Source of the DNA: a virus | Reading direction: 5' to 3' (one strand) | IMG/VR virus record: IMGVR_UViG_3300021057_000031 | Span: 1-27,463 of that record | Length of the DNA: 27,463 bases | Part shown: one piece after another, positions 6,676-13,290 of the stretch | Numbering within the stretch: position 1 is the stretch's first letter | Layout of the letters: each line of letters begins with the position of its first letter | The notes under the pieces: model-generated | The model's database searches: none | The model's input: only the letters and a program-made list of their open reading frames with translations | Told to the model about the DNA's origin: nothing | Program-made: the position numbers and the translations under genes

Positions 6676-8214
6676 CTAATACCCCGTCACGGATGACCGC
6701 GTATGCCGGGAGATGGCGTCCTCGCCGTCCTCCTCGTCTTCCAGCGGCTTTTGCGGGAACGGCAGGCCGGCAGGGTAGAGGTCAAACATCCGCGATAGGC
6801 TGTCCATCATGTCGTCGTGCAGCCCGACCGGGAACGCCTTGAACTCTTCCTCGGTAAAGGCACGCACCAGATCGACGACATTGCCCTCGTAGTCGGTACG
6901 GTGCAGGTGGTTCGGCAGGTAGACGCGCCCCTGCTCATAGTAGGGCACCAGCCGCTTGATGCGATCCAGCTTCGGCATCTGGCCGCCGAGCTCGGTGATG
7001 TGGAACCGGTAGTTCACGCGTTCCATCTCGTGGCGCATGAACTCCACGTCGGCCATCATGCCGTACTTCTCATAGCCCACCGCCAGCGGCATCCACTTGC
7101 GGTGGAGTGCGAACAGCGTCTGCGCCCGCTGGCTTAAGTTGAGCCGGTCGCGGACCATGTCGAGGGCGTAGATGTTCTGGTCTTCGTTGAACCCCAACAC
7201 CCACATGGACGTGTAGTCGGAAGTCTTCTTCTTCTCGCTCGCCGAGTCGACGAGGATGCAGACGTTGACGCCCTCACGCCGCGTATGCCCGTAGTGCCGC
7301 AACCACTCGGTCTTGAAGCCTTGCGTCTCATCCGCTTTTGGGTTGAGCAACATCTGGGCGCCGAACGTGTAAGGACCCATCTCCCGGCGCTTGTCGGCAA
7401 GGCGCTGCGCATCGAGGAACACGGGCGGGCCAGTCGGCGTGCCGTCCGACGTGGCTGGGTAGATGCGCGGGCGGGCGGCACCGCGATCCAACAGGGTGCG
7501 GTAGGTGTCGTTGAAGTGGTAGCGGGTGCCGATGTAGCGCGTCGCGCCGCCGGCCGATGTCAGGTTGCGGGACAGCTCCCAGGCTTCCGTCACCTTACCG
7601 ATCATGTCGGGGGTGGTGACGCTCTCACGGGTCACGACGTCGTCGTAGACGCACAGCTTGAAATGCTTCGAGGTCGGCTGGCCGTCAACGAGACCCCAGG
7701 CCTCGATGGTCGACTCTTTCGGGTTGCCTTGCCGCTTGACGACAATGCCTTCGTCTTCCGACCACTTGGGGGCCTCCTTGCGCGGGTCGGCCCACAGCAC
7801 GTCCGGAAACCACTCTTTCAGCAGGTCGTTGCGCTCGAACTCGGACTTGATCTGCCGCAAGAACCCTTTGGCGATGGGGCGGGTGTGCGAAAAGATGCCG
7901 ACCGTCAAATCCGGGTTGTTGAGGATGTCCTGGATCGTCAGTGCGAAGGTGATGATCGTCGACTTGTAGTGCTCACGTGCCCACAGATCGAGATGCCCGT
8001 TGGGGCTTCCCTGCACCTCGCGGCAGCGCTCGAACACCCAATCATTGTCGGCGTCGGCGCGCTTCAGCCCGTAGACGAGCAGGAAGAAGAGATCAGTGCG
8101 GCAGAGATTTCGCACCCGGGCGAGCCGGTCCGGCTCCGAGCAGCTCTGCAAGCCACTCAGCACTCGCTGATACTGGCTCCGCTGAGTGATGATGCTGATG
8201 ATTGATTGTGCCAT
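6676..8214 (-). CDS. Terminase large subunit (TerL)
   Basis: 512 aa, normal length. It packages DNA as an ATPase-nuclease docked on the portal. The ATPase domain has a Walker A-like WAREHYKST (residues 78-86) and Walker B KLCVYDDVV (about 186-194). The nuclease domain has the acidic residues in CILVDSASEKKK (about 320) and GLHDDMMDSL near the C-terminus, which fit an RNase H-fold metal site. GTRYHFNDTY is a further typical TerL segment between the two. The start overlaps TerS by 122 bases, which is long; a later start was not favoured because the first segment is needed to reach the usual N-terminal length. Confidence 0.9.
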   Translation of the reverse strand: MAQSIISIITQRSQYQRVLSGLQSCSEPDRLARVRNLCRTDLFFLLVYGLKRADADNDWVFERCREVQGSPNGHLDLWAREHYKSTIITFALTIQDILNNPDLTVGIFSHTRPIAKGFLRQIKSEFERNDLLKEWFPDVLWADPRKEAPKWSEDEGIVVKRQGNPKESTIEAWGLVDGQPTSKHFKLCVYDDVVTRESVTTPDMIGKVTEAWELSRNLTSAGGATRYIGTRYHFNDTYRTLLDRGAARPRIYPATSDGTPTGPPVFLDAQRLADKRREMGPYTFGAQMLLNPKADETQGFKTEWLRHYGHTRREGVNVCILVDSASEKKKTSDYTSMWVLGFNEDQNIYALDMVRDRLNLSQRAQTLFALHRKWMPLAVGYEKYGMMADVEFMRHEMERVNYRFHITELGGQMPKLDRIKRLVPYYEQGRVYLPNHLHRTDYEGNVVDLVRAFTEEEFKAFPVGLHDDMMDSLSRMFDLYPAGLPFPQKPLEDEEDGEDAISRHTRSSVTGY

Positions 8215-8728
8215 CGATCTTCTGTGGGAACATGCCTAGGTGTCTGCCGAGATCGACGAGGGCGCTGCGCTTGTCGGAGAGCTTGAACTTGGTGCGCTTC
8301 ACCGTCTTGGCGTCGTCGCCCTTGCCTTCGAGATAGGTCTCGGACGTCACCTCACCGATGGCGGCCGCTTGGTCGCGCGTGAGCTTCGAGAGATCAACGA
8401 AGGCGTCCCCCTCCTGCACGCTGATGTAGTCCAGCATGTTGGAAAAGCCGATCAGCGCTAGCTCGCGGACGATCTTGTCGATGGTGATTTCGTGCCGTTT
8501 GGCAATGGCATCGCGCAGAGCATCGACCCTTACCTGCACCTTACCGTTGGCCAGCATGGTGCTGGCCTTGACGTGGACAGCTTCTGGCTTCCACTTCTCC
8601 GAGCCTGGGTAGGCCCTGCGGTAGGCTTCACTGGCGTTGCTGGTTTCGATGTACGCCCGGACGAATGCTTCCTGCTTGGGGGTCAGTTTTGCCTCGTCGG
8701 ATGGCTTGGCGTTTCTTGCCCGTGCCAT
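8093..8728 (-). CDS. Terminase small subunit (TerS)
   Basis: 211 aa, Terminase_2-like. It recognises phage DNA and loads TerL. The N-terminus LTPKQEAFVRAYIETSNASE followed by AYRRAYPGS is the classic opening of this family, with a helix-turn-helix at residues 15-60 and VHVKASTMLANGKVQVRV continuing it. A central helical oligomerisation region follows, then a His-rich, flexible C-terminus (HQHHHS). The last 122 bases are shared with the start of TerL in another frame. Confidence 0.88.
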   Translation of the reverse strand: MARARNAKPSDEAKLTPKQEAFVRAYIETSNASEAYRRAYPGSEKWKPEAVHVKASTMLANGKVQVRVDALRDAIAKRHEITIDKIVRELALIGFSNMLDYISVQEGDAFVDLSKLTRDQAAAIGEVTSETYLEGKGDDAKTVKRTKFKLSDKRSALVDLGRHLGMFPQKIDGTINHQHHHSAEPVSASAEWLAELLGAGPARPGAKSLPH

Positions 8729-8761
8729 TGTGGTGGTGTCCTTCTTGGCTTGTTTCCTCGT

Positions 8762-8986
8762 TTACTCGGCGGCTTCGGCGACAGGCTTCGTGTCGTTGGC
8801 CGCGGCCTCGTTCCGTTTCGCTTCGTCCGCCGCCTGCTGCTTGATCGCCTGCTGCTGCTGGAGCACCTGGACGTTGATCGACTGGATGATCGGGGCGGCT
8901 TCCTTGAAGGGGCGCTCGGCCAGCAGGTTGGTGATGTAGTTCAAATGCTGGTGCGAGTGCTTGATCGAATAGATCTGATTGCTCAT
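8762..8986 (-). CDS. Small Gln/Ala-rich helical protein, 74 aa
   Basis: MSNQIYSIKHSHQHLNYI start, then a helical middle and a QVLQQQQAIKQQAADEAKRN coiled segment, ending in Ala/Glu. No membrane segment. It lies directly upstream of TerS, a common place for small packaging-region proteins of unknown role. SD present (AAGGAACGAGCC before ATG). Function unknown. Confidence 0.55.
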   Translation of the reverse strand: MSNQIYSIKHSHQHLNYITNLLAERPFKEAAPIIQSINVQVLQQQQAIKQQAADEAKRNEAAANDTKPVAEAAE

Positions 8987-9019
8987 GGCTCGTTCCTTGT
9001 TTGGCTCGGGTGGTATGAC

Positions 9020-9084
9020 TTGACGGCTCGGGCTATCGAGCCCTTCGCCTATCTCGCTGTTCGCTCGATAGCCGCTACGCGGCT
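9020..9084 (+). repeat. TTGACG double-hairpin element 3
   Basis: TTGACG (9020-9025), hairpin GGC-tc-GGGCT-ATCG-AGCCC-ttc-GCC (24 nt), CTATC...GATAG stem (9049-9070), then a third hairpin GCCGC-TAC-GCGGC. Faces element 4. It encodes the last residues and TAG of the 40-aa gene at 9049-9171. Confidence 0.85.
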
Positions 9085-9171
9085 GAGTGCTTCGGTGATT
9101 TGCTCGCGTGTATGGGTTGTGAGGCAGCGCTCGGTGAGGAGGCGCCGCAGAATGCTGGCGTGGTCGTCCAT
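9049..9171 (-). CDS. 40-aa protein in a hairpin-flanked cassette
   Basis: MDDHASILRRLLTERCLTTH followed by TREQITEALSRVAAIERTAR. It is wholly helical and charged. The start overlaps the stop of the upstream 57-aa gene (TGATG), implying coupled translation. The last 11 residues and the stop are encoded inside repeat element 3. No family recognised. It belongs to the two-gene unit bracketed by elements 3 and 4. Confidence 0.45.
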   Translation of the reverse strand: MDDHASILRRLLTERCLTTHTREQITEALSRVAAIERTAR

Positions 9172-9344
9172 CAGTAGCCGAGGACAGGGGCTGACAATCG
9201 TCCGGCGATCAGCGCCAGGGTCATGCAGGCGACGGTGAGCCGACCAATGGTGTGTTCGAGTTCCAGGTTGAGCCGCTGCCACCCCGAAGGGCGGCGCAGG
9301 ACTCCCGGGTTGTCGATGAGTTCGCCGTTCCAGCGCAGGGCCAT
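9171..9344 (-). CDS. 57-aa single-pass membrane protein in a hairpin-flanked cassette
   Basis: MALRWNGELIDNPGVLRRPS then a predicted transmembrane helix (about residues 34-52, RLTVACMTLALIAGRL). ATG 9344 follows a very strong SD (AAGGGGAGG), which itself lies 10-20 bases after the second stem of element 4. The next gene starts in its stop codon (TGATG). Function unknown; the helix suggests an inner-membrane location. Confidence 0.5.
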   Translation of the reverse strand: MALRWNGELIDNPGVLRRPSGWQRLNLELEHTIGRLTVACMTLALIAGRLSAPVLGY

Positions 9345-9365
9345 GGGACACCTCCCCTTCACTGC

Positions 9366-9413
9366 ATCGCCGCAAGGCGATAGCCACGCGGCTCGATAGC
9401 CGAGTGGCGTCAA
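9366..9413 (-). repeat. TTGACG double-hairpin element 4
   Basis: Minus strand: TTGACG (9413-9408), hairpin CCAC-t-CGGCT-ATCG-AGCCG-c-GTGG (24 nt), then CTATCGCC-TTGC-GGCGAT. It sits in the leader of the 57-aa gene, just upstream of its SD. Confidence 0.85.
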
Positions 9414-9685
9414 CATTTCGATTTTACCGAAAAGTTCCAACCCAGCGGGCACGCGTGCAGCATCAAAGCCCTTGGCGTTTAAGCACTGAGGCGTTTGCGG
9501 GGCTGTGCTGACTTGCGATGTTCGGGAGGGTCAGAAACAAGAATGCCGCTGTCCTTTGGGAGGAAGCGGCTACGCCTAGTCGCAAATTGGCTAGGGTAGA
9601 AATCTTTTACCCTAGTTCCGCGAGCTTGCGGATGCGACACAACGCCGCACCCATATTGACTGGTCGGTCCGTTTATTGCAGCCCC
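9414..9685. other. Non-coding gap (272 bp) upstream of the packaging genes
   Basis: I see no convincing gene here. It contains an 8-bp perfect inverted repeat CTAGGGTA...TACCCTAG (9591-9615), a short palindrome GCACGCGTGC near 9450-9459, and a second CCTAG at 9575. It is the largest gap upstream of the terminase-portal-head block, so a late promoter or operator here is plausible, but I cannot identify a sigma70 -35/-10 pair with confidence. Confidence 0.4.
9591..9615. promoter_or_regulatory. Operator-like inverted repeat CTAGGGTA-N9-TACCCTAG
   Basis: Perfect 8-bp arms around a 9-base spacer, in a non-coding gap ahead of the structural genes. It looks like a dimeric protein-binding site; the 9686-9988 HTH protein encoded next to it is one possible binder (inference). 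Confidence 0.4.
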
Positions 9686-9988
9686 TCATTTCACCCACCG
9701 CGACATTCTCTGCACCCGGTCCGACTTGTGAGCACAGGGGCGGCGCAATGTTTCCTCCGCAAGCAGTCGATTGAGCGCCTTCTCTCGTTTGGCTTGGGGC
9801 ACGAACGCCGCCTTTATCGCCATGGCCTCTTTCTTCGCACAGATCTGGCGCACCCGCTGCCCACTGATTCCGTGCATACGCCCGACCTCTGCCATTGAAA
9901 GTCCTTCCAAGACGGCCTCAACGATTTCGCGATTTCGCTTGACGAGGCTCGATGGTGGCGGCGCTAAGCGCCCAGTGTATCGTGTCAT
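9686..9988 (-). CDS. Small helix-turn-helix DNA-binding protein
   Basis: 100 aa. Residues 18-55 contain REIVEAVLEGLSMAEVGRMH then GISGQRVRQICAKK, a helix-turn-helix like sigma region 4 or a transposase N-terminal HTH. The C-terminal half is basic. It overlaps the upstream gene by 71 bases in another frame and is the last gene before the 272-bp gap leading to the packaging genes, a position expected of a late regulator. That role is inference; the HTH is visible. Confidence 0.6.
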   Translation of the reverse strand: MTRYTGRLAPPPSSLVKRNREIVEAVLEGLSMAEVGRMHGISGQRVRQICAKKEAMAIKAAFVPQAKREKALNRLLAEETLRRPCAHKSDRVQRMSRWVK

Positions 9989-10481
9989 TCGCGTTTGCCT
10001 TCTCTGATTTTCGCCGCTTCGCTTCGTTGACCGCGAGTGTCAGTTGCTGTCGCAAATGTCTGACCCAGTCGTCTGTCTTGCTCCAGTTGCAGAGGTCTGG
10101 CTGCCAGTAGCAATGGCCGTCGGTGACTGCGGCGCAGAATTGGTCGCAGTCCCATGCCTCAACGACACCATCGGGCGTGAACGGCGTAGCTCCTGACCCG
10201 CCTATTCCCCAAGCAATTATCCTCTCCCGCTCTAGATGAGCGTCAATCGGATAATTTTCAGCGTCAACGGACTCAAGTTCATCAGGGTACCAAAACCGTT
10301 CGACCCAAAAATCAGTCGCGCACGGAACAATGGATTCCTTGACCCAATAGGGAAACTGCCCGGCGACCTGCGCGGTTGTACCGTCAATAAGCTCAAGCGT
10401 AGCTCCGTTCGCTTCCCACTCTCGACGGACGCGCACGACATGGTCCAAATTCACGCAGCCGTCTTTGGTCGATACAAACAT
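9918..10481 (-). CDS. Phage protein of unknown function, 187 aa
   Basis: ATG 10481 has a good SD (AAGGGGG). The N-terminal ~45 residues (STKDGCVNLDHVVRVRREWE, then LELIDGTTAQV) look like small beta strands of the kind seen in 'inline DNA-binding' or regulatory folds. The middle is rich in Trp and aromatic residues (YWVKES, FWVERFWYPDEL, WDCDQFC), and the C-terminus is a basic helix. There is no signal peptide. I do not recognise the family. Confidence 0.55.
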   Translation of the reverse strand: MFVSTKDGCVNLDHVVRVRREWEANGATLELIDGTTAQVAGQFPYWVKESIVPCATDFWVERFWYPDELESVDAENYPIDAHLERERIIAWGIGGSGATPFTPDGVVEAWDCDQFCAAVTDGHCYWQPDLCNWSKTDDWVRHLRQQLTLAVNEAKRRKSEKANANDTIHWALSAATIEPRQAKSRNR

Positions 10482-10498
10482 CGTGCGCCCCCTTAAAG

Positions 10499-10514
10499 AT
10501 CACCGTTTGTGATG
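10499..10514. promoter_or_regulatory. Short inverted repeat ATCAC-N6-(T)GTGAT
   Basis: ATCACCGTTTGTGAT lies in the 43-bp gap upstream of the 187-aa gene. It could be an operator or a small hairpin in the leader. Only the symmetry supports it. Confidence 0.25.
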
Positions 10515-10524
10515 TTTCCAACTT

Positions 10525-10743
10525 TCACCGCGGGTCGCATCCCCACTTTACCCTAAACGCCGCCACGTCTTGATCTATTTCTTCCTGCAAGGCTGGAAGA
10601 TGGGAAGAGAATAGCACGTCATGGGCGATGCGTTTCAAGGCGATGATCCGTGCCTCGGCGAGTTTCAATTCCAGGCGTAGTGCTGTTGCCTCGTCTTCGG
10701 CTTGTTCGGCTCTGATATGGGCGTCGAGGGCGAGGGAGGTCAT
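10525..10743 (-). CDS. Small coiled-coil protein, 72 aa
   Basis: MTSLALDAHIRAEQAEDEAT followed by LRLELKLAEARIIALKRIAH, a clear heptad coiled coil over residues 10-45, ending VKWGCDPR. Similar in style to the 55-aa coil protein at 11435-11602. Cytoplasmic. No specific family; many phages carry such small coiled-coil accessory proteins. Confidence 0.5.
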   Translation of the reverse strand: MTSLALDAHIRAEQAEDEATALRLELKLAEARIIALKRIAHDVLFSSHLPALQEEIDQDVAAFRVKWGCDPR

Positions 10744-10763
10744 GACCTTGAGGCCTTTAGATG

Positions 10764-10827
10764 GTGACGGCTCGGCTCACGTCGCCTCGCCTATCTCAGC
10801 CTGCAGCTTCGATAGCGCCTGCGGCGC
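10764..10827 (+). repeat. TTGACG-type double-hairpin element 5 (degenerate head)
   Basis: GTGACG replaces TTGACG (10764-10769). Then GGC..GCC hairpin, CTATC-tcAGCctgcaGCTtc-GATAG, and GCGCC-TGC-GGCGC as the third hairpin. It covers the 3' end of the 63-aa gene and its stop. Confidence 0.7.
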
Positions 10828-10968
10828 TGACAAGCCCTCGACACTAAACGGACGGAATGCATCGTCGGCGCACTCCTTGTGCCACCACTCGCGGCCATCC
10901 TTGCGCTCCAAGTAGACAGCCTCAAGTCCGATCGCCATCGGCGCGCCGCAACCTTTGCAGTAATCCAT
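10777..10968 (-). CDS. 63-aa zinc-finger-like protein ending in a hairpin element
   Basis: MDYCKGCGAPMAIG gives a CxxC knuckle and WWHKEC near residue 28 gives His/Cys ligands, so a single zinc site (CxxC...HxxC) is likely. ATG 10968 has a good SD (GGAGG). Residues from about 46 onward (LSAPQALSKLQAEIGEAT) and the stop are encoded by element 5, and this tail resembles that of the 13068-13277 product (SEPQAEIAE) because both read through related elements. Function unknown. Confidence 0.5.
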   Translation of the reverse strand: MDYCKGCGAPMAIGLEAVYLERKDGREWWHKECADDAFRPFSVEGLSAPQALSKLQAEIGEAT

Positions 10969-10982
10969 GCGATTTCCTCCAC

Positions 10983-11165
10983 TCAGCGCGAGTCGATCAA
11001 CAGCGCGTACATGCGCTCGCCGATCCTGAAATACGTTCCGCCCTCGATGGCGGGCGTTACCCTCTCGTCTGCGAAGACGACGATTTCGTGCCCTCCGAGG
11101 GGCAGTTCGGCAAGAAGCTTCAGAAGGCCCTCGCCGTTCATTTCTCTGTCTGGCCACGCCGGCAT
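10983..11165 (-). CDS. 60-aa small protein, paralogous in outline to the next gene
   Basis: Start ATG 11165 was chosen over 11183 because AAGGAAAAGC lies directly before it. It contains LLKLLAELPLGGHEIVVFAD, matching in outline the LLKELEEYPADALVYAY of the 63-aa gene upstream: a helix 'LLxxLxxxPxxxxV' followed by a strand. Such short proteins are frequent in phages and probably form a small alpha/beta fold; role unknown. Its leader contains element 6. Confidence 0.5.
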   Translation of the reverse strand: MPAWPDREMNGEGLLKLLAELPLGGHEIVVFADERVTPAIEGGTYFRIGERMYALLIDSR

Positions 11166-11183
11166 GCTTTTCCTTCCATTCAC

Positions 11184-11230
11184 TCAGCGCGTAGCGCTAT
11201 CGAGCCCTTCGCCTACGCTTCGCGTGCTCT
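11184..11230. repeat. Hairpin element 6 (composite, without TTGACG head)
   Basis: GCGC-GTA-GCGC, then GCTATCGAGCCCTTCGCCTA as in element 3, then CGC-TT-CGCG. It looks like two abutting partial copies. On the minus strand it ends the 63-aa gene (11197-11388) and leads into the SD of the 60-aa gene. Confidence 0.55.
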
Positions 11231-11388
11231 GTGTACGCCTCTTCCTTCGCCGGGATAAACCCCAGCTGCTTAAGTCCGCGGTCGGCACTCACAATGACGA
11301 TGCCAGTGCGCTCGCCCTCATACGCGTAGACCAAAGCGTCCGCTGGGTACTCTTCTAGCTCTTTAAGAAGTTCGGCAACGGTGATCAT
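11197..11388 (-). CDS. 63-aa small protein
   Basis: MITVAELLKELEEYPADALV then a strand-rich part YAYEGERTGIVIVSADRG. The SD is AAGGAAAAG, directly after element 7. The arrangement 'xxLLKELxxxPxDAxVxxY' is a common small phage-protein pattern. The final residues EAYTEHAKRRRRAR are basic and encoded by element 6, so the C-terminus may be a by-product of the repeat rather than part of the fold. Confidence 0.5.
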   Translation of the reverse strand: MITVAELLKELEEYPADALVYAYEGERTGIVIVSADRGLKQLGFIPAKEEAYTEHAKRRRRAR

Positions 11389-11400
11389 TTTTCTTTTCCT

Positions 11401-11452
11401 TCATCGAGCCCTTGCGAGATAGCCGCCAAGCTCTTTAGCGCGGCGGCGTCAA
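11401..11452 (-). repeat. TTGACG double-hairpin element 7
   Basis: Minus strand: TTGACG (11452-11447), hairpin CCGCC-GCGCT-AA-AGAGC-GGCGG (24 nt), then CTATC...GCTCGAT. The stop TAA of the 55-aa gene is the loop of hairpin 1; the tail leads into the SD of the 63-aa gene. Confidence 0.8.
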
Positions 11453-11602
11453 ATCCAAAGCCGCTTTCGCGTACTCACGAATGAAGTGCAGCGCCAAATC
11501 TGGGTCATGAAACGTCGGCTCATCCAGAATTGCCCGCAACGCCCGCTCCAGTAGCTGAATGCGCAATCGGGCGTCTTCAAGCTTGGTCTCAAGATCCGTC
11601 AT
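11435..11602 (-). CDS. 55-aa coiled-coil protein
   Basis: MTDLETKLEDARLRIQLLER then ALRAILDEPTFHDPDLALHF. Residues 1-27 are an amphipathic coiled coil. ATG 11602 overlaps the TGA of the upstream gene (ATGA) and has CAGGAGA as SD. The last five residues LTPPR and TAA come from element 7 (TTG ACG CCG CCG CGC TAA). Unknown function. Confidence 0.5.
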   Translation of the reverse strand: MTDLETKLEDARLRIQLLERALRAILDEPTFHDPDLALHFIREYAKAALDLTPPR

Positions 11603-11856
11603 GCCGCCGTCTCCTGCGTAGTCACCAATCGCCATTCATTGGGCACGAGGTCGCGGGCGCGAATGAAGAGCAGGTCATTGGTGTTGTCTTCGACGAGGTG
11701 ATCTGGACCGTCCATCTCTTCCGCGACGATGCAGATGCGCTTGAGCACCGCGGACCCCTTCAGCAGATAGTGGGCCGCCTGCACCGCCTCGGTGAGCGTG
11801 TCGTAGGTGAAGCTATGCTTCTCGCAGGCTGCGAAAAAGTCATCAAGCGTGGTCAT
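11599..11856 (-). CDS. 85-aa phage protein, unknown function
   Basis: MTTLDDFFAACEKHSFTYDT start at 11856, chosen because it forms an ATGA overlap with the upstream stop and has AAAGGATCG before it. The C-terminal part CIVAEEMDGPDHLVEDN then DLLFIRARDLVPNEW suggests a small alpha/beta protein. Acidic, cytoplasmic; no motif recognised. One of five consecutive genes between 11435 and 13049 that are closely spaced or overlapping. Confidence 0.5.
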   Translation of the reverse strand: MTTLDDFFAACEKHSFTYDTLTEAVQAAHYLLKGSAVLKRICIVAEEMDGPDHLVEDNTNDLLFIRARDLVPNEWRLVTTQETAA

Positions 11857-12038
11857 GCGATCCTTTCCAGCTTCTCTTTCGCAACCTCGACTTCCCGTTC
11901 CACCAGTTTCCATTCTTCATGGCGGAGTGCATCGAGGGCCCGTTCTAACGCTTCCAAGGCGATCTCCACCGCACAGCGCTGGTTGCGGCTGCGGTGCTGG
12001 TTCTGACGGCGGAGGCGGTCGATGGCGGTGGCGGTCAT
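11853..12038 (-). CDS. 61-aa helical protein
   Basis: MTATAIDRLRRQNQHRSRNQ, then a long helix VEIALEALERALDALRHEEW continuing to EVEVAKEKLERIA. It overlaps neighbours by 4 bases on both sides. The basic N-terminus plus coiled coil could suit nucleic-acid or partner binding, but nothing more specific can be said. Confidence 0.45.
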   Translation of the reverse strand: MTATAIDRLRRQNQHRSRNQRCAVEIALEALERALDALRHEEWKLVEREVEVAKEKLERIA

Positions 12039-12520
12039 TCGGCGGCGTCCCGGATGCAGACGGCGTAGTCGACCGGTTGTAGCGTGGTGAGGTCATAGGC
12101 GATGATCGGGCCGCCAGTGTAGATGTCGCGCTTGGCGGCGCCGGCCACAGCTTCAATCGCCGAGAACCCCGCATCGAGCAGAGCCTGCGCGTAAGAACTC
12201 CCGCTGCCGAAGGTCGAGGGCAAGTCGACCCATTCCGGATACGGGCAGTCCGTTGAGAAAGACATCGGATGCTCGGCTTTAGGGTCGACGACGATCAGCG
12301 TGGTGCGCTGATCCTTGTTGCCCTTGTCGGGCATGGTGTTGGGGTCGGCGCCGGTATTGTGCCAGTCGATCAGCAACGGCAGCAGCGCTGCACACCCAGA
12401 GATCGCGTAGAGGCGCTCGTGTGCCGGACGAATTTTGGTTTCATGGGCGCGCAACTCGTTGCCACGTGTGGCCCGCGAGTCCGCGGCAATCATCGTCGTG
12501 GAGATTGCTATCGTGGTCAT
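12035..12520 (-). CDS. HslV/proteasome-like Ntn-hydrolase
   Basis: 161 aa. It starts MTTIAISTTMIAADSRATRG: Thr2 would be the nucleophile after Met removal, and AADSRATRG aligns with the 'IAGDGQATLG' strand of HslV. KIRPAHERLYAISGCAA matches the 'KV..L...VIAGFAG' region, and FGSGSSYAQALLDAGFSAIE matches 'IGSGGPYAQAAARAL' of HslV. Length is close to HslV (~175 aa). No ATPase partner (HslU) is in the window, so it would need a host unfoldase or act alone. Related genes occur in other phages, so phage carriage itself is not new. Role may be head maturation or host remodelling (inference). Confidence 0.72.
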   Translation of the reverse strand: MTTIAISTTMIAADSRATRGNELRAHETKIRPAHERLYAISGCAALLPLLIDWHNTGADPNTMPDKGNKDQRTTLIVVDPKAEHPMSFSTDCPYPEWVDLPSTFGSGSSYAQALLDAGFSAIEAVAGAAKRDIYTGGPIIAYDLTTLQPVDYAVCIRDAAE

Positions 12521-12521
12521 C

Positions 12522-13049
12522 TCACCGCCCCCGTCTCACCTTCTCAGAAATCCGCCGCTGCTTTTCTTCGGCATCGAACACGTCGAACTTGCGGGCTTGC
12601 TTTTTGACTTCCCGCAAAGCGGAATCGAGCACGATCCCCCACCAGATGGACCGGGTGTACTCGTCGTCGAAGCAGCCGCGCACGTCGCGGAACCGGTGCC
12701 GCGGCTGATCGTTGTCGAGCTCGGTCTGTGCACCGAGAAGCTGCTCGTCGAGCGCCGCCTTCAAGCGGTCCCCGTGCACCCGCGATTCCACGTGCACGCA
12801 TTCCAGCACGATGAATTTGTGGTAGGGCTGGGCGAGGTCGTCGTCCTTCGCCGCGGTTCTGTCCTTGGCCGTCACCACGACACGCACCGGCAAGCCGCCC
12901 AAGTTGTCGCCGGCCTTGCGGGGGATGGGATGCTCCGGCCCGATCAGACACACGGCCACATAGCCCGCTTGTTTCTCGTGCGCACGAAATGCGCGTGAGC
13001 GGGTGAGCTTGCCTCGTTCCTTGGCGGTTTGCTTGGGGGATAATTTCAT
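12522..13049 (-). CDS. 175-aa protein, unknown (possible divergent GIY-YIG-like)
   Basis: A basic N-terminus (MKLSPKQTAKERGKLTRSRA) precedes YVAVCLIGPEHPIPRKAG and PVRVVVTAKD, then YHKFIVLECVHVESRVHGDR with LKAALDEQLLG. The order strand - Lys/Gly turn - strand - helix with Glu and His resembles T5orf172-like GIY-YIG domains, but no clear GIY or YIG motif is visible, so this is weak. The C-terminus is basic and helical. It may bind nucleic acid. Its stop is one base before the HslV-like start. Confidence 0.45.
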   Translation of the reverse strand: MKLSPKQTAKERGKLTRSRAFRAHEKQAGYVAVCLIGPEHPIPRKAGDNLGGLPVRVVVTAKDRTAAKDDDLAQPYHKFIVLECVHVESRVHGDRLKAALDEQLLGAQTELDNDQPRHRFRDVRGCFDDEYTRSIWWGIVLDSALREVKKQARKFDVFDAEEKQRRISEKVRRGR

Positions 13050-13067
13050 GCATCCTGGGGAACGGGG

Positions 13068-13277
13068 TTAGGGGTTGACGCCTTCGCAACACGGTTGCTC
13101 GGCTATCTCCGCCTGCGGCTCCGATAGAGGCTGCGCCTCTGTAGAAGGTAGCGAGTGTGCGATGGCTCGGATGATTTTCGCTGAGCGCCCGCCATCGCAC
13201 TGAGCGGCCGATTCCAACCGCTCAAGTTCATTGGCAAGCGCCAGGAGTCGATGAAATGGGCTGATCTCGTCTTCCAT
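13068..13277 (-). CDS. 69-aa protein filling a hairpin-flanked cassette
   Basis: MEDEISPFHRLLALANELER then AKIIRAIAHS, a helical small protein. ATG 13277 has SD GAGGGGAG right after element 9. From about residue 44 (STEAQPLSEPQAEIAEQPCC then EGVNP) the codons are those of element 8, with the TAA 5 bases beyond the TTGACG head. It is the only gene between inward-facing elements 8 and 9, which makes it a minimal cassette. Function unknown. Confidence 0.5.
   Translation of the reverse strand: MEDEISPFHRLLALANELERLESAAQCDGGRSAKIIRAIAHSLPSTEAQPLSEPQAEIAEQPCCEGVNP
13075..13140 (+). repeat. TTGACG double-hairpin element 8
   Basis: TTGACG (13075-13080), hairpin CC-ttc-GCAAC-ACG-GTTGC-tc-GG (22 nt), CTATC-t-CCGCC-TGC-GGC-tcc-GATAG, then AGGC-TGC-GCCT. 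Preceded by TTAGGGG, as is element 10b. Faces element 9. Confidence 0.88.
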
Positions 13278-13290
13278 TCTCCCCTCTTTT

